This document shows, one piece after another, positions 1 to 10,457 of a DNA stretch of 64,000 nt (position 1 is its first letter; every line of letters starts with the position of its first letter). The DNA comes from Mycobacterium sp. BK086 (lineage in GTDB: Bacteria; Actinomycetota; Actinomycetes; Mycobacteriales; Mycobacteriaceae): assembly GCA_004362315.1 (NCBI GenBank), contig SNWL01000006.1, positions 186,001-250,000 on the forward strand, in the 5' to 3' direction. The notes below the pieces were generated by a model. That model was given only the letters and a program-made list of their open reading frames with translations, did no database searches and was not told the origin of the DNA. A program made the translations under genes and the position numbers.

Positions 1-265
1 ACTTGGCGAAGGTCTGACACGTCAGCACCTTGCGGGCAACCCGTTCGTCGCCGGAAAGCCCCTCGGTACGGCCCATCTCGTAATCACCTGCGGTGCAGGT
101 CGCTACGCAGGTCCCGCAGATCCCGCTCTGGCATTCGTTGACGATCGCGATGCCGTGTTCCTCGGCAGCCTCCAGGATCGACTGGTCCGGCTGGGCCGGC
201 ATCGTCTTCTGTGTCCCATCCGAATACCGCACGGTGATCGTTGGAACGTCCGTAGCCACCTGCAT
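1..265 (-). CDS. [2Fe-2S] ferredoxin-domain protein (3' end cut by window edge)
   Basis: Only the first 88 residues are inside the window. They form a plant-type [2Fe-2S] ferredoxin domain with ligands C45-x4-C50-x2-C53 and C83. The protein should carry electrons to an oxygenase or, if longer, continue into a reductase. The ATG start at 265 is preceded by GGGAGAC. The gene follows the LLM oxidoreductase by 28 bases on the same strand, so the two probably share a transcript. Whether it is a free ferredoxin or the N-terminal part of a ferredoxin-reductase cannot be told because the gene leaves the window. Confidence 0.85.
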   Translation of the reverse strand, partial: MQVATDVPTITVRYSDGTQKTMPAQPDQSILEAAEEHGIAIVNECQSGICGTCVATCTAGDYEMGRTEGLSGDERVARKVLTCQTFAK

Positions 266-293
266 GTCTCCCGTCCTCTCGCGTCGGTCTCGA

Positions 294-1403
294 TCAGACG
301 ATCAACGACGCCGGTTTCTTGGCGATGCGCGCATTCAGCCGCGGCATGACCTCTTCGGCCAGCAGCCGCATGGACTCTTTCCACGGACCCGGATTGTCGA
401 GATAGTCGAAACCGAGGATGAGCAGGTGCCCGAATCCGCCGACCTGGTCGTAGGTGGCTTCGAGCTTGTCGACCACGGTTTCGACCGAGCCGACCACAAA
501 TGTGTTCTCGGCCAAGTACTCCGGTGTCACATCCTCGTCGGGCACCGACGGGTTGTGTTTGTAGAACTTGGTCATGCCGAACATCCGGAACGTCGGAAGG
601 ACGTATTCGCGCATGTTGCGGCCCATCATGCCGTCGACGGCATAGCGGAATGCCTGTTCGTCGGTTTCGGCGACGACGACCTCGCGCACCAGCCGCCAGT
701 CCCGCCGATCCGGTGTCCGCCCGGACCGCTCGGCCCCTTCCAGCACCGCATCCCAGTGAGTGGCAACGTATTCGGCGTTGAGGTCGAGGCTCATCGGCAG
801 GTACCCACGCTCGCCGGCCAATTTCAGAGTCTCGGAGCCCGCACTGAATCCGGTGACGCCGATCGGCGGGTGGGGCGCCTGGAACGGCTTGATATGCCGC
901 TTCATCAAACCCTCGAACATCGGCGCAATTCCGTTGGCATTCCAGTACTTTCCGCGGAACTCCCACGGCTGATCCTCGGTCCAGACCTTCAGCATGATCT
1001 CGAGCGCCTCACGAGTCATCTCGCGGTGCTCACCGTTCTGGCCGTCGACGTCGAACAGCGCCCAGTCCCCGGGAATGCCGCTGGCGCCGACACCAAGCAT
1101 GAACCGACCCTGCGCGAGGTGATCGAGGTACGCCACCCGATGGGCCAGCTCGACCGGATGGTGATAGGGCAGCAGATGCGCGCCGGGAGCGAGCTTGATG
1201 TTCTTGGTCCGCAGCAGCGCCTGAGCCAGTAACAGGTCCGGCGCACAGATCGGCTCCCACGGCACCGTGAAGTGCTCGCCGACCCACGCCTCCACGTAGC
1301 CCAGCTCGTCGGCCAGCGTGATGAGGTCAAGGTCCCACTGGGTCGCGTCGTACAGGCTGCGCTCCGGTGGATGCGCCGGCATCAGGAAAAGTCCGATCTC
1401 CAT
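294..1403 (-). CDS. LLM-class flavin-dependent oxidoreductase
   Basis: This is a 369-residue luciferase-like (bacterial LuxA fold) monooxygenase. The N-terminus MEIGLFLMPAHPP, the WVGEHFTVPWEP segment near residue 40 and GRFMLGVGASGIPGDW near residue 100 are typical of LLM enzymes that use FMNH2 or F420. Length is normal for the family. The ATG at 1403 has an upstream GAGAGGG. It is first in a probable two-gene operon with the ferredoxin, which could be its electron donor or that of a partner oxygenase outside the window. The substrate is unknown. It belongs to a different LLM subgroup from the enzymes at 43-45 kb and 58 kb. Confidence 0.88.
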   Translation of the reverse strand: MEIGLFLMPAHPPERSLYDATQWDLDLITLADELGYVEAWVGEHFTVPWEPICAPDLLLAQALLRTKNIKLAPGAHLLPYHHPVELAHRVAYLDHLAQGRFMLGVGASGIPGDWALFDVDGQNGEHREMTREALEIMLKVWTEDQPWEFRGKYWNANGIAPMFEGLMKRHIKPFQAPHPPIGVTGFSAGSETLKLAGERGYLPMSLDLNAEYVATHWDAVLEGAERSGRTPDRRDWRLVREVVVAETDEQAFRYAVDGMMGRNMREYVLPTFRMFGMTKFYKHNPSVPDEDVTPEYLAENTFVVGSVETVVDKLEATYDQVGGFGHLLILGFDYLDNPGPWKESMRLLAEEVMPRLNARIAKKPASLIV

Positions 1404-1628
1404 CTTGAACCCTCTCGGTAGTGGTCGAGCAAGCGCATGCGATCCGTCGGCTGCGACTTACAACACAGTACTAGCAAGATACTTGATTCGGCGCAAGATC
1501 CATTTTTCTTGCTTGTTTACTGAGCTGGTAGTTTCCCCATGAGCGTATTGGCTATGGACATTTTCGTCGTTGTCCGCGTAGCGTGCTGCATCAGCGGCAG
1601 CCATACGCAGCAACGGAAAGGAGCATTC
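1404..1628. promoter_or_regulatory. Divergent promoter region with repeated GCAAGAT/TCTTGC elements
   Basis: This is the 225-base gap between the LLM gene (minus) and the enoyl-CoA hydratase (plus). GCAAGAT occurs at 1474-1480 and again 19 bases downstream at 1493-1499. The second copy forms an inverted repeat with TCTTGC at 1507-1512 (6-bp arms, 8-base spacer). CAAG-ATA-CTTG at 1475-1485 is a second small palindrome. Such a layout fits a regulator, probably TetR or GntR type, controlling both directions, but no regulator gene lies next to it. Confidence 0.4.
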
Positions 1629-2525
1629 GTGCAGCATTTCGACTACATCGGGTACGAGGTCATCGATGACGGCCGGATCGCCGTGATCACGCTCGATCGC
1701 CCGAAACAGCGCAACGCGCAGAACCGGGGAATGCTCGTCGAGCTCGGGACGGCGTTCGAAATGGCCGAAGAGGACGACGACGTACGGGTCGTCATCCTGC
1801 GCGGCGCGGGCCCCTGCTTCTCCGCGGGCCACGACCTCGGATCCTCCGATGACGTCCGGGAACGCTCCGCAGGCCCCGGCCAGCACCCGACTTACCAATG
1901 CAACGGCGGAACGCTGACCGGCGCCGAAGCCCGGCACCGGCAGGAGTGGCACTACTTCTTCCAGAACACCAAGCGGTGGCGCAACCTGCGAAAGATCACC
2001 ATCGCTGAGGTACACGGACTCGTTGTGTCGGCCGGCCTGATGCTGACCTGGTGCTGCGATCTCATCGTCGCCGCACAGGACACGACCTTCGCCGACGTCG
2101 TCGGGACCCGGCTGGGTATGTGCGGGGTCGAGTATTTCGGTCACCCGTGGGAGTTCGGGCCGCGCAAGGCCAAAGAACTGCTGCTCACCGGCGACTCACT
2201 GAGCGCCGATGACGCGCACGCACTCGGAATGGTCAGCAAGGTCTTCCCGGCCGATGAGCTCTCGGCGCGCACCATCGAGTTCGCCCGCCGGATCGCCAAG
2301 GTGCCGACCGTCGCTTCGCTGCTGATCAAGGAATCGGTGAACCAGACCGTGGACGCCATGGGATTCTCCACCGCCCTGGATGCCTGCTTCTCCCTGCATC
2401 AGCTCAATCACTCGCACTGGGCCGAGATCAACGGCAACCCGCTGGGCATCGGAACCGTCGAGGACGGACTCGAGGATTGGCGGCTGGCTCCGGAAATCCT
2501 GCCCGCCGCCAAGAACCGGCCCTGA
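1629..2525 (+). CDS. Enoyl-CoA hydratase/isomerase family protein
   Basis: This 298-residue crotonase-fold protein acts on acyl-CoA thioesters, probably in beta-oxidation. RGAGPCFSAGHDLGS near residue 58-72 forms the oxyanion-hole loop, and ITLDRPKQRNAQ near the N-terminus is the usual crotonase strand. I chose GTG at 1629 because AAAGGAG ends 5 bases upstream; the frame is open for 30 more codons upstream but without a comparable site. The second catalytic acid of classical hydratases is not obvious (segment GMCGVEYFGHPWEFG), so a different crotonase chemistry is possible. It is the first gene of an operon with two acyl-CoA dehydrogenases and the acyl-CoA synthetase. Confidence 0.88.
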   Translation: MQHFDYIGYEVIDDGRIAVITLDRPKQRNAQNRGMLVELGTAFEMAEEDDDVRVVILRGAGPCFSAGHDLGSSDDVRERSAGPGQHPTYQCNGGTLTGAEARHRQEWHYFFQNTKRWRNLRKITIAEVHGLVVSAGLMLTWCCDLIVAAQDTTFADVVGTRLGMCGVEYFGHPWEFGPRKAKELLLTGDSLSADDAHALGMVSKVFPADELSARTIEFARRIAKVPTVASLLIKESVNQTVDAMGFSTALDACFSLHQLNHSHWAEINGNPLGIGTVEDGLEDWRLAPEILPAAKNRP

Positions 2526-2543
2526 GTCGGGAGCGAAGCACAG

Positions 2544-3758
2544 GTGGACATCGACTATCCCGCCGAAGCAGAGGCATTTCGCGGCGAGATCCGGGCGTTC
2601 CTGGCTGACCATCTGCCCTCTGACTGGGCCGGACCCGGTGCGCAGCCGGCCGAGGAACGTGAAGAGCTCCGGCACCGCTGGCGCAAAGTCCTTGCCGACC
2701 GTGGCCTGGTGGCGGTCTCCTGGCCCAAGGAGTACGGCGGCGGCGGGCTGTCCGTGATCGAACAGGCGGTACTGGCCGAGGAGTTCTCCTGCGGTGGCGC
2801 CCCTGAACGCGACGAGAACGACATGTTCGGCATCGATCTGCTGGGCAATACGCTGATTGCGCTGGGCACCGAGGAGCAGAAGAAGCAGTTCCTGCCGCGG
2901 ATCTTGTCCGGCGAGGACCGCTGGTGCCAGGGATTCTCCGAACCCGAGGCGGGTTCGGATCTCGCGTCCGTCCGTACAAAAGCCGTCCTCGACAATGACG
3001 AGTGGGTGGTCAACGGGCAGAAGATCTGGACGTCGGCTGGCCCGACGGCCAACTGGATCTTCGTTCTGGCCCGAACCGACCCCGACGTGCCGAAGCACAA
3101 AGGCCTGTCGATGTTGTTGGTGCCGGTGGATCAACCCGGGGTCGAGGTGCGGCCGATCGTCAACGCGGCCGGCCACGCGTCGTTTTCTGAGGTCTTCTTC
3201 ACCGACGCCCGCGCCAGGGCCTGCGACGTGCTGGGCGGCGTCGGCGGTGGCTGGGCAACCGCGATGACGGTCCTCGGCTTCGAGCGTGGCTCTCAGATCA
3301 CCACGGCGGCAATCGAGTTCGGCCGCGGGCTGGACTGGCTGCGGCAGCTCGCCAGGGAGCGGGGCCGCAACACCGATCCCCTGATCCGCGACGAGCTGGC
3401 ATGGTGCTACTCGCGCGTGCAGATCCTGCGCTACCAGGGCTACCGGGGCCTGACCACCCTGCTGAACGGACAGCGACCGGGCGCCGAGGCTGCGATCAAC
3501 AAGGTGGTCTGGAGTGAATATTTCCAGCGCTACACCGAGCTGGCCGTCGAGATCCTCGGTGTCGATGCTCTGGTTGCCGACGGCCCGGGAAACGGTGAGG
3601 CACTGATCATTCCGGTCACCGGCACACCGAATTCGGCGGCCTGCTGGCTCGACGAGTTCCTCTACGCACGTGCTTCCACCATCTACGCAGGCAGCTCGCA
3701 GATCCAGCGCAATGTGATCGGCGAGCAGCTGCTCGGACTTCCCAAGGAGCCACGCTGA
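2544..3758 (+). CDS. Acyl-CoA dehydrogenase, catalytic subunit of a heteromeric pair
   Basis: This 404-residue FadE-type flavoprotein should oxidise an acyl-CoA at the alpha-beta bond. [10 protein letters not shown] (131-140) and IWTSAG (161-166) line the FAD/substrate site. E247 in LGFERG sits where mycobacterial heteromeric ChsE-type dehydrogenases carry their catalytic base. The C-terminus [20 protein letters not shown] is typical. Start is GTG at 2544, 18 bases after the hydratase stop. The next gene starts 1 base after its stop and encodes a second, shorter dehydrogenase without that glutamate, so the two probably form an alpha2-beta2 enzyme as known for FadE26/27 and FadE28/29. The substrate is not known. 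Confidence 0.9.
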   Translation: MDIDYPAEAEAFRGEIRAFLADHLPSDWAGPGAQPAEEREELRHRWRKVLADRGLVAVSWPKEYGGGGLSVIEQAVLAEEFSCGGAPERDENDMFGIDLLGNTLIALGTEEQKKQFLPRILSGEDRWCQGFSEPEAGSDLASVRTKAVLDNDEWVVNGQKIWTSAGPTANWIFVLARTDPDVPKHKGLSMLLVPVDQPGVEVRPIVNAAGHASFSEVFFTDARARACDVLGGVGGGWATAMTVLGFERGSQITTAAIEFGRGLDWLRQLARERGRNTDPLIRDELAWCYSRVQILRYQGYRGLTTLLNGQRPGAEAAINKVVWSEYFQRYTELAVEILGVDALVADGPGNGEALIIPVTGTPNSAACWLDEFLYARASTIYAGSSQIQRNVIGEQLLGLPKEPR

Positions 3759-3759
3759 C

Positions 3760-4854
3760 ATGGATTTTCGGTACAACACCGAACAATTGGACTTCCGCGA
3801 TTCGATGCGCGCCTTCCTGCAGGAGGCCACCCCGCTGTCGTGGGTACGCGATATCGCCGGCGCACACGGCCACGACGAGCGGCTGTGGCAGCGACTGTGC
3901 CGCGAGCTGGAATTGCCGGGGCTGGCGGTCCCGACGGAGTACGGCGGAGTCGGCGGCACCCTGGTGGAATCGGCGATCGTCTTCGAGGAGTTCGGCCGCG
4001 CCCTGACCCCGGTTCCACTGGCATCGCATGCTTTTGCCGTCCACGCCGTGCTGAGCATGGGCAGCGAGGAACAGCGTCAGCGCCTTCTTCCCGGTCTGCT
4101 CAGCGGGCAGCGCATCGCGGCCTTTGCGCCCACCGGTCCCGACGCCGCGAACCCCACCTGCGCGACCGTGTCGGCCTCCGATGACGGTGGACGCACCGTG
4201 CTGGACGGTGCGTGCGCGCCGGTTCTGCACGGCCACGTCGCTGGGCTGCTCGTCATCGCCGCACGCGCCGAGGAGTCGGTCGGACTGTACCTGGTCAACA
4301 CCGATACTCCGGGAGTCCACGTCGAACGGCTGCCGTCGTTCGACATCACCCGGCCGGTCGCTCGCGTGACGCTGCGCCAGGCCGTTGCGGAGCCCCTCGA
4401 CGCGGCGCCCGATCAGTTCGAGCAGGTGCTGGACACCGCCCGAGTGCTGCTGGCCGCCGAGATGCTGGGCGGGGCAGAGGCGTGTCTGACACTGAGCGTC
4501 GACTATTCTTGCAGCAGAAGGCAATTCGACCGAGCAATCGGCATGTTCCAAGCGGTCAAGCACATGTGTGCCGAGATGGCGATCGAGATCGACGCGACGA
4601 GGGTGGCGGTGATGTTCGCAGCGATGAGCGCCGAAGATCCCGCTGAGCTGTCCATCGCAGCGCCGTTGGTCAAGGCGCAGGCCGCCGACACGTTCACCCA
4701 GTGCGCGGGTACCGCCACCCAGGTACACGGCGGGATCGCGTTCACCTGGGAACACGACTTGCACCTGTACCTGCGCCGCGCCAAGACCACCGCAGCCTTG
4801 TTCGGCAGTAGCGCCCAGCACCGGGCGCTACTGGCCGACCGGGTCGGCTTATGA
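3760..4854 (+). CDS. Acyl-CoA dehydrogenase, partner (non-catalytic) subunit
   Basis: This 364-residue acyl-CoA dehydrogenase homologue is shorter than usual. It keeps the FAD-contacting [16 protein letters not shown] (253-268) and the C-terminal [22 protein letters not shown] (321-342). In place of the FSEPEAGSD loop it has AFAPTGPD (121-128), and I see no glutamate equivalent to E247 of the neighbouring subunit. This matches the beta subunit of mycobacterial heteromeric dehydrogenases, which supplies FAD contacts only. AAGGAG lies at 3743-3748 before the ATG. Its stop overlaps the next start by 4 bases (ATGA, 4851-4854), indicating translational coupling. Confidence 0.88.
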   Translation: MDFRYNTEQLDFRDSMRAFLQEATPLSWVRDIAGAHGHDERLWQRLCRELELPGLAVPTEYGGVGGTLVESAIVFEEFGRALTPVPLASHAFAVHAVLSMGSEEQRQRLLPGLLSGQRIAAFAPTGPDAANPTCATVSASDDGGRTVLDGACAPVLHGHVAGLLVIAARAEESVGLYLVNTDTPGVHVERLPSFDITRPVARVTLRQAVAEPLDAAPDQFEQVLDTARVLLAAEMLGGAEACLTLSVDYSCSRRQFDRAIGMFQAVKHMCAEMAIEIDATRVAVMFAAMSAEDPAELSIAAPLVKAQAADTFTQCAGTATQVHGGIAFTWEHDLHLYLRRAKTTAALFGSSAQHRALLADRVGL

Positions 4855-7800
4855 CCACATCCGCCTCGACGGGCATCACCCTCAGCGACGTCCTCGCCCG
4901 GCACGCCCGGGTGCGCCCCAACGCCGTCGCATTCACCGACCCCCGTCGCCGTGCGACCTTCGGTGAGACCGACATCCGAGTGACCCGCCTGGCCAACGCA
5001 CTGGCTGCGCGCGGCATCGGGCGTGGCGATCGGGTGGCGGTGCTGGGCCTGAACAGTCTCGAAGTCGTCGAAACCTGGTTTGCCGCATCGCGTCTGGGCG
5101 CCATCGTGGTTCCGCTGAACTTCCGCTTGGTTGCCGACGAGATCGCCTACCTGCTGACTGACAGTGGTGCGTGCGCGGTCGTCGTCGATCACGCACTGGC
5201 ACCGGTTCTCGAGTCGGCTCAGCCGAGATCGGTTCGCACAGTGCTGACCATCGGGGACGACCTGGAGACGGCCATCGCGGATGCCGGCGACCAACCACTC
5301 GACGTCGTGGTCGGTGACGAGGAGCCCGCGTTCATCATGTATACCTCCGGAACCACCGGATTCCCCAAAGGTGCTGTGCTGACTCAACGCAACCTGTACC
5401 TGCACGCGTTCAGCTCGATCGGGACTCTGGGTCACCGCGCCGACGACGACTGTTGGCTTGGAGTCGCGCCGCTGTTCCACACCGCCGGTGTGTCCGGACT
5501 GCTGCCGGCATTCCTCACCGGCGGCAAGGTCGTCATTCCCTCCTCGGGCGGATTCGACGCCGAGGCGACAGTGCGAACGATCGTCGCGGAACGGGTGACC
5601 TCGTGCTGGATGACCCCGGCGCAGTGGCAGATCGTCTGTGCGCTGGACGGACTCTGCGAGTGGGATCTGTCCGGTCTGCGGCGCATCTGGTGGGGCGCTG
5701 CGCCCGCCTCTACCACCTTGCTGCAGAACATGATCGAGTCTTTCCCCGGCGCGGAGATCGTCGCCGCCTTCGGGCAAACCGAGTGCAGCCCCATCACCTG
5801 CCTGTTGAGCGGTGATGACGCGATCGCGAAAATCGGTTCGGTGGGCACGCCGATGCTCAACGTCGAGGCCCGCATCGTCGACGACGACATGAACGAGGTC
5901 GAGCAGGGCATGGTCGGCGAGATCGTCTATCAAGGCCCACTGGTGATGACCGGATATTGGAACAAGCCGGCCGAGACCGCGGAGGCTTTTCGCGGCGGAT
6001 GGTTCCATTCCGGTGACCTGGTCAGGCAGGATGAGGACGGCTACATCTACGTGGTCGATCGGAAGAAAGACATGATCATTTCCGGCGGAGAGAACATCTA
6101 CAGCGCCGAGGTGGAGAACGTCTTGGCGGCGCACCCCAAAGTCGCCGAGGTGGCCGTCATCGGTGTGCCCGATCCGAAATGGGGCGAGACTCCCCTGGCG
6201 GTGATCGTGCCCCGAGATCCCGCTGATCCGCCCACCGATGACGAGATCGAATCGCACTGCCGCGAACATCTGGCGGCCTACAAGCGCCCGCGTCGCGTCG
6301 CCATCGTCGACACGTTGCCGCGCAATGCGAGTGGGAAGGTACTCAAGACCGTCCTGCGCGAGCGTCACGGCACACCGATGTCGTATTCGGCAGGACCGGA
6401 TAACGTTGCGCTGCTGGACGAGACCATCGGCGGGAACTTCGAACGCACCGCTGCGGCCTATCCCGACATCGACGCATTGGTGGACGTCGCGACCGGTCGG
6501 CGCTGGACCTACGCCGAGTTGAATCGTGAAATCGATTCACTGGCAAGAGCATTGATGTCATCGGGCATCGACAAGGGCGATCGGGTGGGCATTTGGGCAC
6601 CCAACTGCGCGGAATGGACGATGCTCCAGTACGCCACCGCCAAGATCGGCGCGATCCTGGTCACCATCAATCCCGCCTACCGCACCCACGAACTGGCCTA
6701 CGTCCTGCGGCATGCCGGCGTCCGGATGCTGGTGTCGGCGACCGACTTCAAGACTTCCGACTACCGCAGCATGGTCGCCGAGGTGCGCCCCGAGGTGCCG
6801 GGAGTGTCCGAGGTGGTGTTCCTCAACTCCCCGGACTGGGAGGCGCTGCGGCAGCGCGCCGGCCAGACCTCGGTCGACGAGCTGCGCTCCCGGATTGACT
6901 CCCTGACGCCAGAGGATCCCATCAACATCCAATACACGTCCGGCACAACGGGATCCCCCAAGGGCGCGGTGCTCTCCCACCGCAACATTCTCAACAACGG
7001 ATACTTCGTCACCGACCTGATCAACTTCGGCCCGGGTGACCGGTTGTGCATCCCGGTGCCGTTCTATCACTGCTTCGGCATGGTGATGGGCAATCTCGGG
7101 TGCACCACCCACGGCGCCACGATGGTCATCCCGGCCGCCGGCTTCGATCCCGGCGCGACCCTGGCCGCGGTCGAACAGGAACGGTGCACAGCGCTGTACG
7201 GAGTGCCGACCATGTTCATCGCGATGCTCGGTCACCCCGACCTGGCTCACCGTGATGTGTCGTCGCTGCGGACCGGCATCATGGCCGGTGCCCCGTGCCC
7301 GGTCGAGATCATGAAGCGCTGTCTCGAACAGTTGCACATGTCAGAAGTGTCGATCGCCTACGGCATGACCGAAACCTCGCCGGTGTCATGCCAGACATTG
7401 ATCGACGACGACCTCGAACGCCGGACCGCGACTGTCGGACGCGCGCATCCCCACGTCGAGATCAAGATCATCGACCCTGACAGCGGTGCGCTCGTCGAGC
7501 GGGGTGCGACCGGCGAATTCTGCACCCGCGGTTACTCGGTGATGCTCGGCTACTGGAACGACGCCGAGAAGACCGCCGACGCCATCGACGGTGAGGGCTG
7601 GATGCACACCGGCGATCTGGCGGTGATGCGCGAGGACGGCTACTGCCAGATCGTCGGACGGATCAAGGACATGGTGATTCGCGGCGGTGAGAACGTCTAC
7701 CCCAGGGAGGTCGAGGAATTCCTCTACACCCACCCCGATATCGACGATGTCCAGGTGATCGGCGTTCCCGACCCGCGCTATGGGGAAGAGATCTGCGCAT

Positions 7801-8018
7801 GGATCAAGATGCGCGCAGGCGCTGCGCCGTTGGACGCCGCCGCTGTGCAGTCGTTTGCAGCGGGAAAGCTGGCGCACTTCAAGGTTCCGCGGTACGTGCG
7901 GGTTGTCGATGACTTCCCGATGACCGTCACCGGAAAGGTGCGCAAGGTCGAGATGCGAGCCGAGATGATCCGGCTGCTCGACTCGACCGTCAGTGCACCC
8001 CCTCCATCAGCCGGCTGA
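4851..8018 (+). CDS. Tandem fusion of two acyl-CoA synthetases (double FadD)
   Basis: One uninterrupted 1055-residue frame encodes two complete AMP-forming synthetases. Module 1 (about 1-509) has the P-loop [11 protein letters not shown] at 164-174 and the A10 motif with K496. Module 2 (about 510-1055) has a second [11 protein letters not shown] and an A10 lysine at K1029. The join is abrupt: residue 510 is a methionine (ATG at 6378) followed by the kind of N-terminus found on stand-alone FadD35-like enzymes, so the fusion looks like loss of a stop between two neighbouring genes. Both modules keep catalytic motifs. Internal initiation at 6378 is possible but I see no strong ribosome site there. 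Product: acyl-CoA synthetase(s) feeding the dehydrogenase pair upstream. The 3' end overlaps the convergent transporter gene by 29 bases. Confidence 0.88.
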   Translation: MTTSASTGITLSDVLARHARVRPNAVAFTDPRRRATFGETDIRVTRLANALAARGIGRGDRVAVLGLNSLEVVETWFAASRLGAIVVPLNFRLVADEIAYLLTDSGACAVVVDHALAPVLESAQPRSVRTVLTIGDDLETAIADAGDQPLDVVVGDEEPAFIMYTSGTTGFPKGAVLTQRNLYLHAFSSIGTLGHRADDDCWLGVAPLFHTAGVSGLLPAFLTGGKVVIPSSGGFDAEATVRTIVAERVTSCWMTPAQWQIVCALDGLCEWDLSGLRRIWWGAAPASTTLLQNMIESFPGAEIVAAFGQTECSPITCLLSGDDAIAKIGSVGTPMLNVEARIVDDDMNEVEQGMVGEIVYQGPLVMTGYWNKPAETAEAFRGGWFHSGDLVRQDEDGYIYVVDRKKDMIISGGENIYSAEVENVLAAHPKVAEVAVIGVPDPKWGETPLAVIVPRDPADPPTDDEIESHCREHLAAYKRPRRVAIVDTLPRNASGKVLKTVLRERHGTPMSYSAGPDNVALLDETIGGNFERTAAAYPDIDALVDVATGRRWTYAELNREIDSLARALMSSGIDKGDRVGIWAPNCAEWTMLQYATAKIGAILVTINPAYRTHELAYVLRHAGVRMLVSATDFKTSDYRSMVAEVRPEVPGVSEVVFLNSPDWEALRQRAGQTSVDELRSRIDSLTPEDPINIQYTSGTTGSPKGAVLSHRNILNNGYFVTDLINFGPGDRLCIPVPFYHCFGMVMGNLGCTTHGATMVIPAAGFDPGATLAAVEQERCTALYGVPTMFIAMLGHPDLAHRDVSSLRTGIMAGAPCPVEIMKRCLEQLHMSEVSIAYGMTETSPVSCQTLIDDDLERRTATVGRAHPHVEIKIIDPDSGALVERGATGEFCTRGYSVMLGYWNDAEKTADAIDGEGWMHTGDLAVMREDGYCQIVGRIKDMVIRGGENVYPREVEEFLYTHPDIDDVQVIGVPDPRYGEEICAWIKMRAGAAPLDAAAVQSFAAGKLAHFKVPRYVRVVDDFPMTVTGKVRKVEMRAEMIRLLDSTVSAPPPSAG

Positions 8019-9456
8019 CCCGGGGCGCGAACGCCCACACGACCACGCCGACGGCGATGGCGACAGCACCCAGAATGCCGAAGTACGCGAACTCGTCGTC
8101 CGGACTGTAGTAGCCGGACAGCACGCCAGACATCGCCGTGCCAAGACCGACGGAGAAGAAGTACAGCGCCATCATCTGAGCACGAAAAGCATTGGGCGCC
8201 AATTGAGTCGTGACGGACAGCCCGATCGGCGACAGCATGAGTTCGGATATCGCGAAGACGCCCATGACCGCCACGATGAATAGGGCGGGCACGCTTCGGC
8301 CTGTCGTCCCGGCCATCGGCAGGAACAACAGGAACGCCGCTCCCATACCGATCACGCCGTAGGCGAACTTGCGCGGAGTGGTGGGCGCGCGCCGGCCTAG
8401 CTTGGTCCACATCGCGGCAAAAAGCGGTGACAGCAAGATGATCCACACCGGTTCGATGGAACCGATCCAGTTCGACGGTGCTCGCCAGCCGAAGATCGAC
8501 CAGTTCATTCGCTCATCCGAGTAGACCGCGAGCACCGTGAAGATCTGCTGAAACAGCGACCAGAACACGGCATTGGCGATGAACAACGGGATGAATGCGC
8601 GCACCCGGGTGCGCTCCAGCGGCTCGACGCTGGGGCTGCCCAGCATCACCGCGAAGTACCCGACCGACGCGACGATGAGGATCCCGGTGGTCACCTGGGA
8701 CAAGTTGGCCAGCGTGATCAGACCGAACACGAATGCCAGCACGGCAGCGGCAATCACCACCAGTGCGATCCCGGCGGTGCGCCAGAACTCCTTGTGCGAC
8801 AAGGGGTGCGGAACGGTGCGACCATGGCTGCCGAGGTTGCGGCGGAACACCACGTACTGGGTCAGTCCCAGCGCCATGCCGATTGCTGCCGCACCGAACC
8901 CGTAGTGGAATCCGACCTTGGTCTGCAGAAGACCGGTGATCAGGGGGCCGACGAACGACCCGAGATTTATGCCGAGGTAGAACAGCGTGAATCCGCCGTC
9001 GCGACGTGGGTCGCCCTCCTCATAGAGTGTGCCCAACAGGGAGGACGCATTGGCTTTCAGCGCACCCGATCCCAGCGCGATGAGCACCAGACCGACCGCG
9101 ACACCGGTCAGCCCGGGCAGCACCGCCAGCGCGATGTGGCCGCACATGACCACCACTCCGCCGTACAACACGGTGCGTTCCATGCCCAGTAACCGGTCGG
9201 CCACCCAGCCGCCGAGGACCGTGGACAGATAGACCAGACCGCCGTATGCGCCGACGATGCCGGTCGCGGTGGCCTTCGGTAATGCCAGACCACCGTCGGT
9301 GAGCGAGTAGTACAGGTAGTAGCCGAGGATCGTGAGCATCCCGTAATACGAGAACCGCTCCCACAGCTCCACACCGAAAAGGTTGGCCAGGCCGACCGGA
9401 TGCCCGAAAAAGGTTCTTTGCGTGGGCAAGATCTCGGCATCGGACATGGGTGTCAC
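7990..9456 (-). CDS. POT/PTR2-family proton-dependent oligopeptide transporter
   Basis: This is a 488-residue major-facilitator protein of the proton-coupled oligopeptide transporter family. [12 protein letters not shown] near residue 30 is the family's ExxERFxYYG signature, followed by about 12-14 hydrophobic helices; [17 protein letters not shown] near residue 155 is the second family signature. It should import di/tripeptides or related solutes across the plasma membrane. Two starts are possible, GTG at 9456 and ATG at 9447, and I cannot separate them. It is convergent with, and overlaps, the synthetase fusion. It appears to be a single-gene unit unrelated to the catabolic genes around it. 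Confidence 0.9.
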   Translation of the reverse strand: MTPMSDAEILPTQRTFFGHPVGLANLFGVELWERFSYYGMLTILGYYLYYSLTDGGLALPKATATGIVGAYGGLVYLSTVLGGWVADRLLGMERTVLYGGVVVMCGHIALAVLPGLTGVAVGLVLIALGSGALKANASSLLGTLYEEGDPRRDGGFTLFYLGINLGSFVGPLITGLLQTKVGFHYGFGAAAIGMALGLTQYVVFRRNLGSHGRTVPHPLSHKEFWRTAGIALVVIAAAVLAFVFGLITLANLSQVTTGILIVASVGYFAVMLGSPSVEPLERTRVRAFIPLFIANAVFWSLFQQIFTVLAVYSDERMNWSIFGWRAPSNWIGSIEPVWIILLSPLFAAMWTKLGRRAPTTPRKFAYGVIGMGAAFLLFLPMAGTTGRSVPALFIVAVMGVFAISELMLSPIGLSVTTQLAPNAFRAQMMALYFFSVGLGTAMSGVLSGYYSPDDEFAYFGILGAVAIAVGVVVWAFAPRVSRLMEGVH

Positions 9457-9538
9457 GATGCCACATCGTCAACCGCAGTTCAGCGGTTCACCGCCGAGAC
9501 CATTTCCCGGGTCGCTGCGCTCCTGCCCGCCGAAACCG

Positions 9539-10405
9539 TCAAGCCCACTGCTCCCACGGCACGCTCCAGTCACCGTTCTGCCACAGCTGCAGGGGTTTGC
9601 CACCGGTGTTGCGCACCTCGACGACGTCCCCGGGAACCGAGAAGTTGTAGAACCAGATGGCGTTGTCGCGGTTGAGATTCAGACAGCCATGGCTGGTGTC
9701 GGTGTTGCCCTGGGCCCACACCGTCGCGTCCAGCTCGTGCAAATAGACACCGTCACTACTGATCCGCACCGCATAGTTGATCGACTCCTTGTAGCCGAGA
9801 TGGGAGTTGATCGGCAGACCGTACGTGGAGGAGTCCATGATCACCGGATTGCTCTTGTCCAGAACGGTGTAGATGCCCGGCTGAGTCCAGAAGCTCAGGG
9901 TCGTGTTGCCGACCTTCTCGGTACCGCCACGCCCCATCGACGTTGGCATGGTGCGCACCAGCTTTCCGCCGTCGAAGACGGTCACCTGTTTGGTGGCGTC
10001 ATCGGCAATCGACACGTGCGAGGCGCCGATGGTGAACGACAGTGGCGGCCCCGGCCCCGGGGTGACGGTCACGACCGTGCCCGGGTCGTAGTACTGCGGA
10101 GGGCGCCAATGGGCAGTCCGATCATCGACCCAGTGCCAGGCGCCTGCGACTTCCGGCGCTGTGTCGACAGCCAAAGCCTGATCGGCCAGACCCTTGTCGG
10201 CGACCGGACCGTCGAAATGCGCGACGATCACCGTGCCGATGCCGTAGGTCGCGCCGTTTTGCAACGGGGCGCCAGATGTCGTGGTGAAGCGAACATTGGG
10301 CAGCACGTCGTCGGCGTGCGCAAGCGTGGCCGGGCCTGCCTGGAGTCCGATCAGCGCTACCAACAACGCCAACGCAACCCGGGCCGTGCGCCTGACATCA
10401 CCCAT
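9539..10405 (-). CDS. L,D-transpeptidase (YkuD), secreted
   Basis: This 288-residue cell-wall enzyme makes 3-3 cross-links in peptidoglycan. Residues 1-31 are a signal peptide ending in LAHA. An Ig-like domain follows (about 35-128), then a YkuD domain with H223 and the active-site S-H239-G-C241-L-N-L. Length is close to the shorter mycobacterial Ldt proteins with one Ig domain. I see no lipobox cysteine, so it is probably released or held by its N-terminal segment. It is followed upstream on the same strand by a small T/S/P-rich envelope protein at a distance of 52 bases. The paralogue number cannot be assigned from sequence alone. Confidence 0.92.
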   Translation of the reverse strand: MGDVRRTARVALALLVALIGLQAGPATLAHADDVLPNVRFTTTSGAPLQNGATYGIGTVIVAHFDGPVADKGLADQALAVDTAPEVAGAWHWVDDRTAHWRPPQYYDPGTVVTVTPGPGPPLSFTIGASHVSIADDATKQVTVFDGGKLVRTMPTSMGRGGTEKVGNTTLSFWTQPGIYTVLDKSNPVIMDSSTYGLPINSHLGYKESINYAVRISSDGVYLHELDATVWAQGNTDTSHGCLNLNRDNAIWFYNFSVPGDVVEVRNTGGKPLQLWQNGDWSVPWEQWA

Positions 10406-10457
10406 TCACCACTCCGATCGACGGATCAACGGCGTCGATCGTAGACGGCGAACCTGT

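Noticed and set aside
93-1232. Plus-strand open frame of 379 residues opposite the LLM gene
   Set aside because: It is an antisense shadow of the LLM and ferredoxin genes; its product has no recognisable domain, is Arg/His-rich and there is no ribosome site.
2196-6368. Long minus-strand open frames (up to 620 residues) opposite the acyl-CoA dehydrogenase and synthetase genes
   Set aside because: High GC with C/G third positions gives long antisense frames; the sense strand encodes clear FadE/FadD motifs throughout.
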